Source: Homarus americanus (Eukaryota; Arthropoda; Malacostraca; Decapoda; Nephropidae). Taken from it: 64,000 nucleotides of DNA. Where the stretch lies: positions 12,501 to 76,500 of the forward strand of contig NW_024711933.1 of the NCBI RefSeq assembly GCF_018991925.1, given 5' to 3'. A model generated the notes under the pieces. It had not been told where the DNA came from, searched no databases, and saw nothing but the letters and a program-made list of their open reading frames with translations. A program made the translations under genes and the position numbers. The stretch's first letter is position 1; each line of letters starts with the position of its first letter. Of the stretch, positions 11,935 through 21,950 are shown piece after piece.

Positions 11935-12350
11935 GTCTGTTCTTCTTCTTCTTCGGTTCAACAGTCTTCTCCTCCTCCTCCTCTTCTCCCGTCCTCCTCT
12001 TTCCCTCCACCTATCCCACGTCTTTCCTCCTCCTTCTCCCTACCACCTCCCTCCCATCCCTCCTCTCCTGCACCTACTTCCCGTCCTCCTCCTCCCTTCC
12101 ACCTACCTCTCCGCTCCTCCTCCCCCGCCCCACCTCCTTCTCCTCCACCTGCCTCCCCTCCTCCTCCCCCTTTTTTTCACCCCCACCTCATCCTCTTCCC
12201 TCTTACCCCTCCTCCCTCCTCCGCTCCTCCACCCCCACCTCCTCCTCTTCCCCTCTTACCTCCTCCGCCCCACCTCCTCCGCCCCACCTCCTTCGCCCCA
12301 CCTCCTCCTCTTCCCCTCTTCCCCCCCTCCCCCCTGCCCATCACCGTCAC
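11935..12350. repeat. CTCC-rich polypyrimidine tract
   Basis: About 415 bp of CCTCCTC/CCACCTCC sequence. Pro/Ser-rich frames are artefacts. Confidence 0.9.
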
Positions 12351-12497
12351 CATAAACTGACAACATAAACTGTCAGCACATCATCCTTGGCTGCCGCTGA
12401 CGGTCGGGATGGACTAACTCAGCAGCACGTGTTCTGCACATTAACTCCCCACGTTTCACCACCACCCTAGCTGAGGCGCCCGTAAATACTCCCAAGC

Positions 12498-12560
12498 GGC
12501 TGGAGGAGGACCTTCCTGGAGGAGGACCTTCCTGGAGGAGGACCTTCCTGGAGGAGGACC
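12498..12560. repeat. 16-bp minisatellite GGAGGAGGACCTTCCT
   Basis: Four near-identical units. Diverged GAGGAGGACC/GGAGGAGCTT pieces continue to about 12640. Confidence 0.9.
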
Positions 12561-12746
12561 AGCTTCCTGTAGGAGAGCTCCTTCTGGAAGAGGAAGATGG
12601 TGATTTAGAAGGAGGAGCTTCCTGTTGGAGGAGGACCTACTTGTATGGGGTCTTATACTACTGTAGACAGAGGAGATGCCAGCTCTGCCGTCTCCTCCCG
12701 TCAATGGTTATGCCGTGGACAGTAAATCAGTTGACTCACACATAAT

Positions 12747-12925
12747 GGTTGCCCCTCGCGTAACGAGGATGGCCGGCCCAGGGGCCACCTAGGCGTGAAT
12801 TTGTTTAAGGTGTAGAAGCTGTCGCCAACACAACAACCACAACCTAAGTTAACGAGCTATATGACCCAGTGTCAAGGAATAGTCCGAGCAGACCGGACAA
12901 CTCGCCAACCCATAGTTTCACCCTG
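12747..12925 (-). mobile_element. SINE family 2, internally deleted copy
   Basis: Matches the SINE at 61001-61335 from GGTTGCCCCTCG through the AGACCGGACAACTCGCCAA block, then jumps straight to CCCATAGTTTCACC. About 105 bp present in the other copy are missing at a short CC microhomology. The tRNA-related head is lost or too diverged to see. Orientation is inferred from the better copy. Confidence 0.75.
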
Positions 12926-12939
12926 CTCGAGGATTGATC

Positions 12940-13150
12940 GATGACAACCCCTTAAGTACGATAACAACCTCCTGAGTACGACGACGTAACCCTTTAAATA
13001 CGAGGACCTAGTCTCTTAAGCAAGATTACTTTGTATTCAAGGGGTTAAGCTGTACTCAGGGGGTTTAAGCATCGTACTCAAAGGGTTAAGTTGCACTCAA
13101 GGGGTTTAAGCATCGTACTCAAAGGGTTAAGTTGTACTCAAGGGGCTTAT
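12940..13150. repeat. Minisatellite of about 22 bp in inverted arrangement, core TACTCAAGGGGTTTAAGC
   Basis: Units at 12945-13010 read CCCTTAAGTACGA-like. From about 13035 the same motif continues in the opposite orientation as TACTCAAGGGGTTTAAGCAT. The same unit forms a longer array at 52985-53290. Confidence 0.85.
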
Positions 13151-13307
13151 CACCTCATCAGAGAGTCAACACATTTCCTGGTATGGTCGTCATTCACTCG
13201 TAAATTTACACATATATTTGACGTCACTTTACCTGATTGGAAAGTTGATTGAAAATGATTAGAGTAATTTTGAGGAACGGACTTAAAACATTACGACCAA
13301 AACTGTC

Positions 13308-13535
13308 TGGCGTTAGTCTGGCGTTAGTCTGGTGTAGGTCTGGTGTAGGTCTGGCGTTTGTCTAGTGTAAGTCTGGCGTTAGTCTGGCGTTAGTCTGGCG
13401 CTTGTCTGGTAAGTCTGGCGTTAGTCTGGCGTTTGTCTGGCATTCGTCTGGTGTAAGTCTGGCCATTGTGTGGCGTTAGTCTGGCGATAATCTGGCGTAA
13501 GTCTGGCATTTGTCTGGCGTAAGTCTGGCGTTAAG
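13308..13535. repeat. 11-bp minisatellite GTCTGGCGTTA
   Basis: About 20 units with G/T, GCATT and TGTAG variants. Confidence 0.95.
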
Positions 13536-13663
13536 GTCACCATCATTACAGCCCTCACATTAATTTCTCTCTCTCTGCAATATCACTACCTGACCACTTT
13601 CACACACCCCTAATCAACCTTAATTAGCCCATATTACAGCCTTATAATTTTTACCTGGCGACG

Positions 13664-13850
<187 letters not shown>

Positions 13851-13920
13851 CTTTCTATTGGTGAAAAATAAATAAGAGGAAAAAGAAACATAAACTAAAA
13901 AGAACACAGTAATGGATTAC

Positions 13921-13940
13921 TAAAAAAATAATAATAAAAT

Positions 13941-13981
<41 letters not shown>

Positions 13982-14163
13982 CTAAACGTGATATCTTTAA
14001 TACCAAGAAAAAGAAAATACTGAACAATTATCTCAACAAACAAACAAACATTAAAAACACGAGAGAAATAAAAACACAATCATATGTTGAAAAAAAAAAC
14101 CAAGATAAAAACACTAAAACATTTGAGAGAGTGTATGCAGTTACTCTATTATTATTATTGTGA

Positions 14164-14216
<53 letters not shown>

Positions 14217-14222
14217 CACTAG
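13921..14222. repeat. (CAA)n and (CAGA)n microsatellites
   Basis: (AAC)n at 13942-13982 and (CAGA)n at 14166-14217 within A-rich DNA. Confidence 0.93.
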
Positions 14223-14405
14223 CAGGCTGAGAGAGAGTGGGTTAGGAATAATACTGAACTGGTGTGTGTGTGAATATTTTATCTTGATGCTCACTTGTTT
14301 TTTTGGCAGATTCCTGAGTGCCAGAAATGCTTTTAGCCACTCAGGTACTCGTGCCAATCAGAATGTGGGGCGATACAGCAGTTTATTTATTTTTTTTAGT
14401 CATTC

Positions 14406-14490
14406 AGGTTAGGTTAGGTTAAGGTAGGGTAGGGTAGGGTAGGGTAGGTTAGGTTAGGTTAGGTTAGGTTAGGTTAGGTTAGGTTAGGTT
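14406..14490. repeat. Interstitial telomere-like (TTAGG)n with (GGGTA)n core
   Basis: Two GGTTA units, then AAGGTA, four to five GGGTA units (14425-14448), then about nine GGTTA units. TTAGG is the arthropod telomere repeat. The GGGTA block has four or more G-triplets with 2-nt loops. Confidence 0.93.
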
Positions 14491-14660
14491 ATGTGAAAAT
14501 CGTGTTATCTGTGTAAGCAACGTCTTGAATGGGGTGTAAGTATAAGTTAACCAAACACTCACCTGTCCCTTATACCTTATATTTGATGAGGTACAAGAGA
14601 GATAAGGTCCCTCATCCCGCCCCTCACACCTCATGAGGCTGCCGTCCCTCCTACAGTCCT

Positions 14661-14665
<5 letters not shown>

Positions 14666-14737
<72 letters not shown>
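14666..14737. repeat. (CA)n microsatellite
   Basis: About 36 uninterrupted CA units. A purine-rich G/A tract follows at 14745-14870. Confidence 0.97.
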
Positions 14738-14739
<2 letters not shown>

Positions 14740-15121
14740 TATGAGGGGAGAATAAGGAAGAAGAAGAAAAGAGAGAGAAAAGAGAAAAGGAGGGAAGAGG
14801 AGAAAGAGCGGAAGATGGGGGGGGAGGGGTGGGGGAGGAGGGAGGAGGGGGTGGTGGGGGGGGTGAAGGGCGTGACCAGACACCTCACTTAAAAATCTTA
14901 TGCTTTGGTCGTGAATATGAGGGAATGGAGGGGAAAGGTGAGTTATAAGGGCCCAAGAGCCATAGTGTGAGATGGTCGAGTTGAACGTTACTTATAATAC
15001 GGTGGATCGACTCTCTTGTCTCCTGGGGGTTAGCATTGTCTTGGTCTGATTCATTTATTTATTTTTTTTTGTCGCATCGAAGTGGAAAAATATACTCCCT
15101 AAGAAATGGATTTGATGGATG

Positions 15122-15850
15122 ACATGTGTGTGGTGGATGTAGCGTGTGTGTGGTGGATGACGTGTGTGTGGTGGATGACGTGTGTGTGTGGTGGATGACG
15201 TGTGGTGGATGACGTGTGTGTGTGTGGTGGATGACGTGTGTGTGTGGATGACGTGTGTGTGGTGGATGACGTGTGTGTGTGGATGACGTGTGTGTGGTGG
15301 ATGACGTGTGTGTGTGTGGTGGTGTGTGTGTGATTGTGGTGGATGACGTGTGTGTGGTGGATGACGTGTGTGTGGTGGATGACGTGTGTGTGTGGTGGAT
15401 GACGTGTGTGGTGGATGACGTGTGTGTGGTGGATGACGTGTGTTATTGTGGTGGATGACGTGTGTGTGTGGTGGATGACGTGTGTGTGTGGTGGATGACG
15501 TGTGTGTGTGGTGGATGACGTGTGTGGATGACGTGTGTGTGGTGGATGACGTGTGTGTGTGGTGGATGACGCTGGTGTGTGGTGGATGACGTGTGTGTGG
15601 ATGACGTGTGTGTGTGGTGGATGACGTGTGTGTGGTGGATGACGTGTGGTGGATGGCGTGTGGTGGATGACGTGTGTGTGGTGGATGGGCGTGTGGTGGA
15701 TGACGTGTGTGTTTGGTGGATGAGCGTGGTAATATTGCAGTGCGGATGACGTGTGTGATGTGATGGATGACGTGTGTGATGGATGATGACGTGTGTGTGT
15801 GTGGTGGATGACGTGTGTGTGTGGTGGATGACGTGTGTGTGTGTGTGTGG
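15122..15850. repeat. Minisatellite field, core GGTGGATGACGTGTGTGTG
   Basis: About 40 units of 14-22 bp that differ mainly in the number of GT dinucleotides. Each carries GGATGACGTG. The Val/Asp/Cys frames across it are artefacts. Confidence 0.95.
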
Positions 15851-15872
15851 GGTGTTAGGGTGGTGGGTGAGT

Positions 15873-15945
15873 CAATCAGTCAATCACTCAGTCAGTCAGT
15901 CAGTCAGTGAGTCAGTCAGTGAGTCAGTCAGTCAGCCAGTCAGAC
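15873..15945. repeat. (CAGT)n microsatellite
   Basis: CAGT units with GAGT/AATC variants. An A-rich AATAA stretch without genes follows to about 16130. Confidence 0.93.
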
Positions 15946-16313
15946 CCAAAACCTAAAAGAGACAAATAAAGAAAATGACAAAAAAATTTACAAAAAATAA
16001 AATAAAAAATAAAATAATAATAAAAGTAATAATAATAAAAATAACAATAAAAATAAATAAAAATATATAATAAAAATAATAGAAATAATAAAAAAATAAA
16101 TAAATAATAAAAATAATTAATTCCCCTCTTTTTTTCCCTTCGAGGTTAAACTACACAGAGTAATAATAATAATCTCTTCCTGTTGTCTCTTGTATTTCCT
16201 TATAATCATTCAATAAAACTTTTTTCAATTTTCTTTTTTTTAGGTCATAAAAAAACAAAAAGTCGAATATTACTTTTTTTTAATGTGGTAATTTGAGGTT
16301 TAGTTATTAAGTG

Positions 16314-16316
<3 letters not shown>

Positions 16317-16352
<36 letters not shown>

Positions 16353-16375
16353 TTGTCTTGTCTGTATCATATCTT

Positions 16376-16405
<30 letters not shown>
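16317..16405. repeat. Paired (GT)n microsatellites
   Basis: Two GT runs (16317-16350 and 16377-16405) separated by a short unique stretch. Confidence 0.95.
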
Positions 16406-16408
<3 letters not shown>

Positions 16409-16454
16409 ATTTGTTTTTTTTGTATGTCATTTTCCTGTTTGGTTTTATACCACT

Positions 16455-16995
16455 GTGGGTCTGTTTGTCTGATGTGGGTGTGTTTGTCTGCTGTGGGTGT
16501 GTTTGTCTGCTGTAGATTGCATGTTTGTCTGCTGTGGGTCTGTTTGTCTGCTGCTGTGGGTCTGTTTGTCTGCTGTGGGTCTGTTTGTCTGCTGTGGGTC
16601 TGTTTGTCTGCTGTGGGTCTGTTTGTCTGCTGTGGGTCTGTTTGTCTGCTGTGGGTCAGTTTGTCTGCTGTGGGTCAGTTTGTCTGCGGTGGTCTGTTTG
16701 TCTGCTGTGGGTCTGTTTGTCTGCTGTGGGTCTGTTTGTCTGCTGTGGGTCCAGTTTGTCCTGCTGTGGGTCGGATTTGTCTGCAGTGGGTCTGTTTGTC
16801 TGCTGTGGGTCTGTTTGTCTGCTGTGGGTCTGTTTGTCTGCTGTGGGTCTGTTTTGTCTGTTGTGGGTCTGTTTGTCTGCTGTGGGTCTGTTTGTCTGCT
16901 GTGGGTCTGTTTGTCTGCTGTGGGTCTGTTTGTCTGCTGTGGGTCTGTTTGTCTGCTGTGGGTCTGTTTGTCTGCTGTGGGTCTGTTTGTCTGTC
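16455..16995. repeat. 19-bp minisatellite TCTGTTTGTCTGCTGTGGG
   Basis: About 28 highly uniform units. The period is 1 modulo 3, so the Cys/Leu/Val-rich frame persists in all three plus-strand frames and cannot be a protein signal. Confidence 0.96.
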
Positions 16996-17040
16996 ATATG
17001 TATAGCAAATATTTTTTTATTTATTTTATTTGTTTATTAT

Positions 17041-17250
17041 ATTTAGGTTAAGTTAAGTTTAGTTTAAATTAATATAAGTTAAATTAAGTTAAATTAGATT
17101 AGTTAAATTTAAAATCAAATTACCTCAAGCTAATTTAGGTTAAGTTAGGTTAGGTTAGGTTAGGTTAGGTTATGGTTAGACAAGGTCATTTAAGTTAGGT
17201 TAAATTAAAATAAGTTAAATAAAGTTACTTTAGATAAATTAAAAATAGAA
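17041..17250. repeat. Degenerate (GGTTA)n / AAGTTA telomere-like array
   Basis: Clean GGTTA units only at about 17145-17172, within strongly decayed TTAAGTTA/TTAAATTA-like sequence. Confidence 0.8.
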
Positions 17251-17321
17251 TAAATCGCCTCAAGTTATTTTCCAAGTCTGAGTTCTAAGACTCAGTAAGT
17301 TGCTGCCCGAGGTGTAACTTG

Positions 17322-17457
17322 GCTAACCTAACCTAACCAACCTAACCTAACCTAACCTAACCTAACCTAACCTAACCTAACCTCACCTAACCAACCTAAC
17401 CTAACCTAACCTCACCTCACCTCACCTCACCTCACCTCACCTCACCTCACCTCACCT
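17322..17457. repeat. (CCTAA)n switching to (CCTCA)n
   Basis: About 16 CCTAA units grade at about 17408 into ten CCTCA units, with single CCTCA and CCAA units mixed in earlier. This shows a pentamer variant spreading within one array. Confidence 0.95.
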
Positions 17458-17539
17458 CGTAAAATGTGCCAATGATTGACTTCCTCACACTTCTATTACA
17501 AGACTGTGTTTATGGCAGATGGGAGACTGAACTTGGCGA

Positions 17540-17690
17540 GATGGCGGCTTAGTCTTGAAATGGCGGCTTAGTTGTCTTGAAATGGCGGCTTAGTTGTCTT
17601 GAAATGGCGGCTTAGTTGTCTTGAAATGGCGGCTTAGTTGTCTTGAAATGGCGGCTTAGTTGTCTAATGGCGGCTTAGTTGTCTTGAACG
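17540..17690. repeat. 22-bp minisatellite, core CTTGAAATGGCGGCTTAG
   Basis: Six to seven units joined by TTGT. Each unit contains AAATGGCGGC. Confidence 0.95.
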
Positions 17691-17778
17691 TGAAGGAATT
17701 TATTATATGAAAGGAGTTAGTGAAACGTGGGTGAATATATCCGTAGAGTTTAATCCCAACATTATAAAATACTTCACA

Positions 17779-17930
17779 GGTTAGGTTAGGTTTGGTTAGG
17801 TTAGGTTAGGTTAGGTTTGGTTAGGTTAGGTTAGGTAAGGTAAGGTTTGGTTAGGTTAGGTTAGGTTAGGTTAAGTAAGGTTTGGTTAGGTTAGGTTAGG
17901 TTAGGTTAAGTAAGGTTTGGTTAGGTTAGG
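17779..17930. repeat. Interstitial (TTAGG)n with TTTGG and TAAGG variants
   Basis: About 29 pentamers. A higher-order pattern of TAAGGTTTGG followed by three to four GGTTA units recurs three times. Confidence 0.93.
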
Positions 17931-18104
17931 TTTCTTCCTGTGGCATTCTTACCCTCACTGTTATTTACATTCTTTGTTATTTTTTTTCTTTCTTCATTCA
18001 TTTTTGTATTAGTATAATTTATCTTTAACATTCTTCTATAGTAACTCATTATGGAGACCTCTAGTGTGTCATCTCTAACCTAAAGTAACTAGAAATTTGC
18101 AATA

Positions 18105-19112
18105 ATCGTCTTATTTTCTAAACAAACCACAACTAAAATATGTCCTCTTTCATTTCTATTACCTAAGTCGTGTGGCTGAGATGTAGTTTATTCCTCCCTA
18201 GTCCCTGAGATGTAGTTTATTCCTCCCTAGTCCCTGAGATGTAGTTTATTCCTCCCTAGTCCCTGAGATGTAGTTTATTCCTCCCTAGTCCCTGAGATGT
18301 AGTTTATTCCTCCCTAGTCCCTGAGATGTAGTTTATTCCTCTCTAGTCCCTGAGATGTAGTTTATTCCTCCCTAGTCCCTGAGATGTAGTTTATTCCTCC
18401 CTAGTCCCTGAGATGTAGTTTATTCCTCCCTAGTCCCTGAGGTGTAGTTTATTCTCCCTAGTCCTGAGATGTAGTTTGTCTCCTCAGTCCCCTGAGATCG
18501 TCTTATTTTCTAAACAAACCACAACTAAAATATGTCCTCTTTCATTTCTATTACCTAAGTCGTGTGGCTGAGATGTAGTTTATTCCTCCCTAGTCCCTGA
18601 GATGTAGTTTATTCCTCCCTAGTCCCTGAGATGTAGTTTATTCCTCCCTAGTCCCTGAGATGTAGTTTATTCCTCCCTAGTCCCTGAGATGTAGTTTATT
18701 CCTCCCTAGTCCCTGAGATGTAGTTTATTCCTCTCTAGTCCCTGAGATGTAGTTTATTCCTCCCTAGTCCCTGAGATGTAGTTTATTCCTCCCTAGTCCC
18801 TGAGATGTAGTTTATTCCTCCCTAGTCCCTGAGGTGTAGTTTATTCCTCCTCAGTCCCGAGATGGAAGTTTATTCCTCCTAGTCCCGAGATGTAGTTTAT
18901 TCCTCCTAGTCCCTGAGATGCTTATTCTCCCCTAGTCCCTGATGTTTATTCCTCCTCAGTCCCTGAGATGTAGTTTATTCCTCCCTAGTCCCTGAGATGT
19001 AGTTTATTCCTCCCTAGTCCCTGAGATGTAGTTTATTCCTCCCTAGTCCCTGAGGTGTAGTTTATTCCTCCCTAGTCCCTGAGGTGTAGTTTATTCCTCC
19101 CTAGTCCCGAGA
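18105..19112. repeat. 29-bp minisatellite within a 392-bp duplication
   Basis: Units of 29 bp (core GAGATGTAGTTTATTCC then TCCCTAGTCCCT) fill 18178-18490 and 18568-19112. The unique lead-in beginning CGTCTTATTTTCTAAAC occurs at 18107 and again at 18499. The lead-in plus its first eight or nine units, including a CTCTCTAG variant unit at the same rank, were therefore duplicated as a block. Confidence 0.93.
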
Positions 19113-20311
19113 CAGTTTCTTCAATTGGCTTTATGTTTACATCAAGTGAGCCATAATGTGGGGCGCCCTGGGTGACGTACACTCGGGGGGCCCACACAAC
19201 GCCCTCCCCATCTCCTTATTCCACTGAATTTTACCGGCCATCGTTTTATTTATTAGTTCTACATAACAAACGATATCCGGCCGGCATGATATACATATCG
19301 GCCCGCCGCTCTGTGCAGGTTTATATATGGCCGTATATCTCCTGGTCCGGTCTGGTGGTCTGGCAGGGTCCGTCCGAATTCTCAGTCGTTCCTCAGTTCA
19401 ATATTTCCCGCTCACTAGGGATGATAAAAGCGTATACTCGTGTTACGCCGGAGTATAGCTAAGACAGCCTTATTCAACAGCTGTTAATGTACTGTAGATT
19501 CAATAGGTCAGTTGCAATGTGTTTTTAATCTTAATATTATGAAGAAATTCCTTAACTTTTCAGAATCCATCTATGTGTAGTAGCTGAAGTGAAACAATTG
19601 GATACACTATCATATCTCAAGTTACATGTAAACCCGTCTTTAGAATCCAGTTTTGTGTATTAATGGAATCACTAAGATACGTTTTCATCTTTGATCACGA
19701 GAAAGACAAATGACATACGAAGTTCTGAAAAGACATCTTCGTATCGTAACTTCACTAACCATCCCTGATATAAGCATTTTCATTTACCAAATTCTCATAA
19801 AAAAAGATCTTAATTTATGAACAGTTAAGAATGCAATGTAAGTGAGGCATTTCAGAAAAGTCTTAACATCTTAGGGGAAAATACAACATTTCGACTATTT
19901 TATAATCCAACATGTTGTTTATACTCAGGGTCACTCATCACGATGGTCAGTTGTAAACAAACTCTGAGAATTATGCTGACAGAAACAATGATATTAAGAA
20001 TTTTCAAATATGGAGATGAGGTTAAAATCTTTATAGAAATGTTACCTCTGATTCAGGGCCGTTGTGTCATGTTTACTGAACCTTATATAACCTTATTGTT
20101 GTTGTTTACCGTCATCAATTTACTCAAACAGTATTCAGATTCTTAAGAAAATACTAAGAATAGTAAGCTTGAACACTTTTATCACACACTATGTCTTTAT
20201 GCCACAGCTTAAAGCTTACGCGGCTCAGCTATATTTGATCCGCTGCACGAATTTCCCAGGAGTGACGACGACTTCCCGGAGACTTAGGCACTCACTACTA
20301 CGTGTGTGGTG
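19113..20311. other. Non-repetitive interval, no gene recognised
   Basis: One of the longest non-tandem stretches. Open frames at 19172-19462 (96 codons) and 19943-20146 (67 codons) have no recognisable domain. The latter is in AT-rich DNA. It may be plain intergenic sequence or an unrecognised relic. Confidence 0.6.
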
Positions 20312-20435
20312 TAACCTAACCTAACCTAACCTAACCTACCCTACCCTACCCTACCCTACCCTACCCTACCCTAACCTAACCTAACCTAACCTAACCTAAC
20401 CTAACCTAACCTAATCTAATCTAACCTAACCTACC
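20312..20435. repeat. Interstitial (CCTAA)n with (CCCTA)n core
   Basis: Four to five CCTAA units, about seven CCCTA units (20337-20371), then about ten CCTAA/TCTAA units. This mirrors the layout at 14406-14490 on the opposite strand. Confidence 0.95.
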
Positions 20436-20449
20436 CCTCTCCTTCCTCC

Positions 20450-20530
20450 TCCCCTTCCTAATACCCTTCCTCCCCACCTCACCCCCTACCCCCCACCTCA
20501 CCCCCTACCCCCCACCTCACCCCTATCCCC
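20450..20530. repeat. CACCCCCTACCCCCCACCTC short minisatellite
   Basis: Three C-rich units follow the telomere-like array. Confidence 0.85.
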
Positions 20531-20723
20531 GGTAATTGGTGATTCGACTAAACACTCACAAATCTCCTCACTTAAAGCCGACACAAAGATGGCGGGAGTA
20601 AAATGGCCGCGGTATTACACTAAGACTCCTTGAGACTCCTTAAGGCTTAAGAGTGAGTTAGTCTTATTATTATTATTTTCTGTTTCTCTATTCTTGTTTT
20701 TCATTAATTGTTCATTCTCCTTA

Positions 20724-20870
20724 TTTCCTTCCTTCCTTATTTCCTTCCTTCCTTCCTTATTTCCTTCCTTCCTTCCTTCCTTATTTCCTTCCTTCCTTCT
20801 TTCTTTTCTTCCTTCCTTCCTTGTTTCCTTATTTCCTTCCTTCCTTCCTTCCTTCCTTCCTTCCTTCCTC
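20724..20870. repeat. (CCTT)n microsatellite with TATTT interruptions
   Basis: About 30 CCTT units, interrupted by periodic CTTATTTCC. Confidence 0.95.
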
Positions 20871-20944
20871 GTAAACTATCTCAATTCCTCTGTCTTTATC
20901 TTCTCTCCTTATCTATATTTCATTTATATCTCCTTTCTCCTCCC

Positions 20945-21113
20945 ATATTCCTAAGGAGGAGGGAGGAGGGAGAAGGATGGAAGAGAGGGAAGGAAACCAA
21001 GGAACATAAGGAGGGAGAAAGGAGGAACTCTTACCGCCCAACCATGTACATAAGGAGGTGAAGGAAGGAAAGCGGAGGGAGGAATGGGAGGAGAAGGAGA
21101 CCAAGAGAAGGAA

Positions 21114-21188
<75 letters not shown>

Positions 21189-21560
21189 TTACTTGTAAAC
21201 TATGTGCGAGTATTCAGGTTGACTCACTCTGGCCCAGACCACACTCCAGGGAGGGCCTTAGTGGGCAGGGAAGGGAAGATGCAGGAGGAGGAGGAGGAGG
21301 AGGAAGAGGAAGAAGGGAAGATAGTGGAGGAGGAGGAGGAGGAGGAAGGGAAGATAGTGAAGAAGGAGGAGGAGGAGGAGGAAGAGGAAGGAGGGATGAT
21401 GGTGAAGGAGTAGGAGGAGGAGGAGAGGACTACTTTTCAAGAGGAAGATCATGAAAAAAGTTGTCTAGGAGGGAAGGAAGGAGGGAGGGAGAGAGTGAGG
21501 TGAGTGAAGGGAGAAGGAGAGGGCGGGAGGTGAGGGAGCGGTCTACTACCCTCCCTCCCA
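20945..21560. repeat. Purine-rich GGA/GA tract
   Basis: GGGAGGA-rich sequence with (GA)n at 21117-21186 and (GAG)n/GGAAG at 21280-21420. Glu/Gly/Arg-rich frames are artefacts. A short unique stretch lies at 21187-21275. Confidence 0.9.
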
Positions 21561-21710
21561 CCTCCTACCATTAGCCCCTCTAGTAGCCTAACAACACACA
21601 CAATATAGTCCTGGTGGTACAGTCTCATATAGGACTATTTTGTCTGTACTTGTTCACATATAGTCATGGTGTTATAGTTACACCACACACAGTCTCCATG
21701 CTCACCTGCG

Positions 21711-21850
21711 GGGTGGTCCTATATTTGGGGCAAATAACAAAATTTGCCATTTTTTTGTCACAGACCCTGGCAAAAGTTTCCATTTGGGGTGGAAATATTG
21801 CCTGTAAAATATTTTCTTTAAATATCTTAATAATTAGAGGTTGCTCAAGT
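21711..21850 (+). repeat. Left terminal inverted repeat
   Basis: Begins GGGTGGTCCTATATTTGGGG and ends TTAGAGGTTGCTCAAG. It includes the CACAGACCC block at about 21769-21777. It aligns with gaps to the reverse complement of 24409-24534. Confidence 0.85.
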
Positions 21851-21929
21851 CAAATGAAATTTAACAATATTATGCCTATGCTTAATGTTCATAACACATT
21901 ATTTCCTAGCCCCCAAGCCTGGGCCCCCC

Positions 21930-21948
21930 CCCACTTAGTCTAAGTGGG
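21930..21948. terminator. Perfect 9-bp-arm hairpin just past the transposase stop
   Basis: CCCACTTAG-T-CTAAGTGGG lies two bases beyond the stop codon of the minus-strand gene. It is next to a C-run (G-run on the transcript strand) at 21921-21932. A role in 3' end formation is only a guess; no AATAAA signal is evident close by. Confidence 0.4.
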
Positions 21949-21950
21949 TA

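Noticed and set aside
16316..17051. 229-codon Cys/Leu-rich frame that looks like a secreted cysteine-rich protein
   Set aside because: Three plus-strand frames give the same peptide because the unit is 19 bp; it is a minisatellite.
19172..19462. 96-codon frame in a non-repetitive stretch
   Set aside because: No recognisable domain, no splice context that can be argued, and length within chance for this composition.
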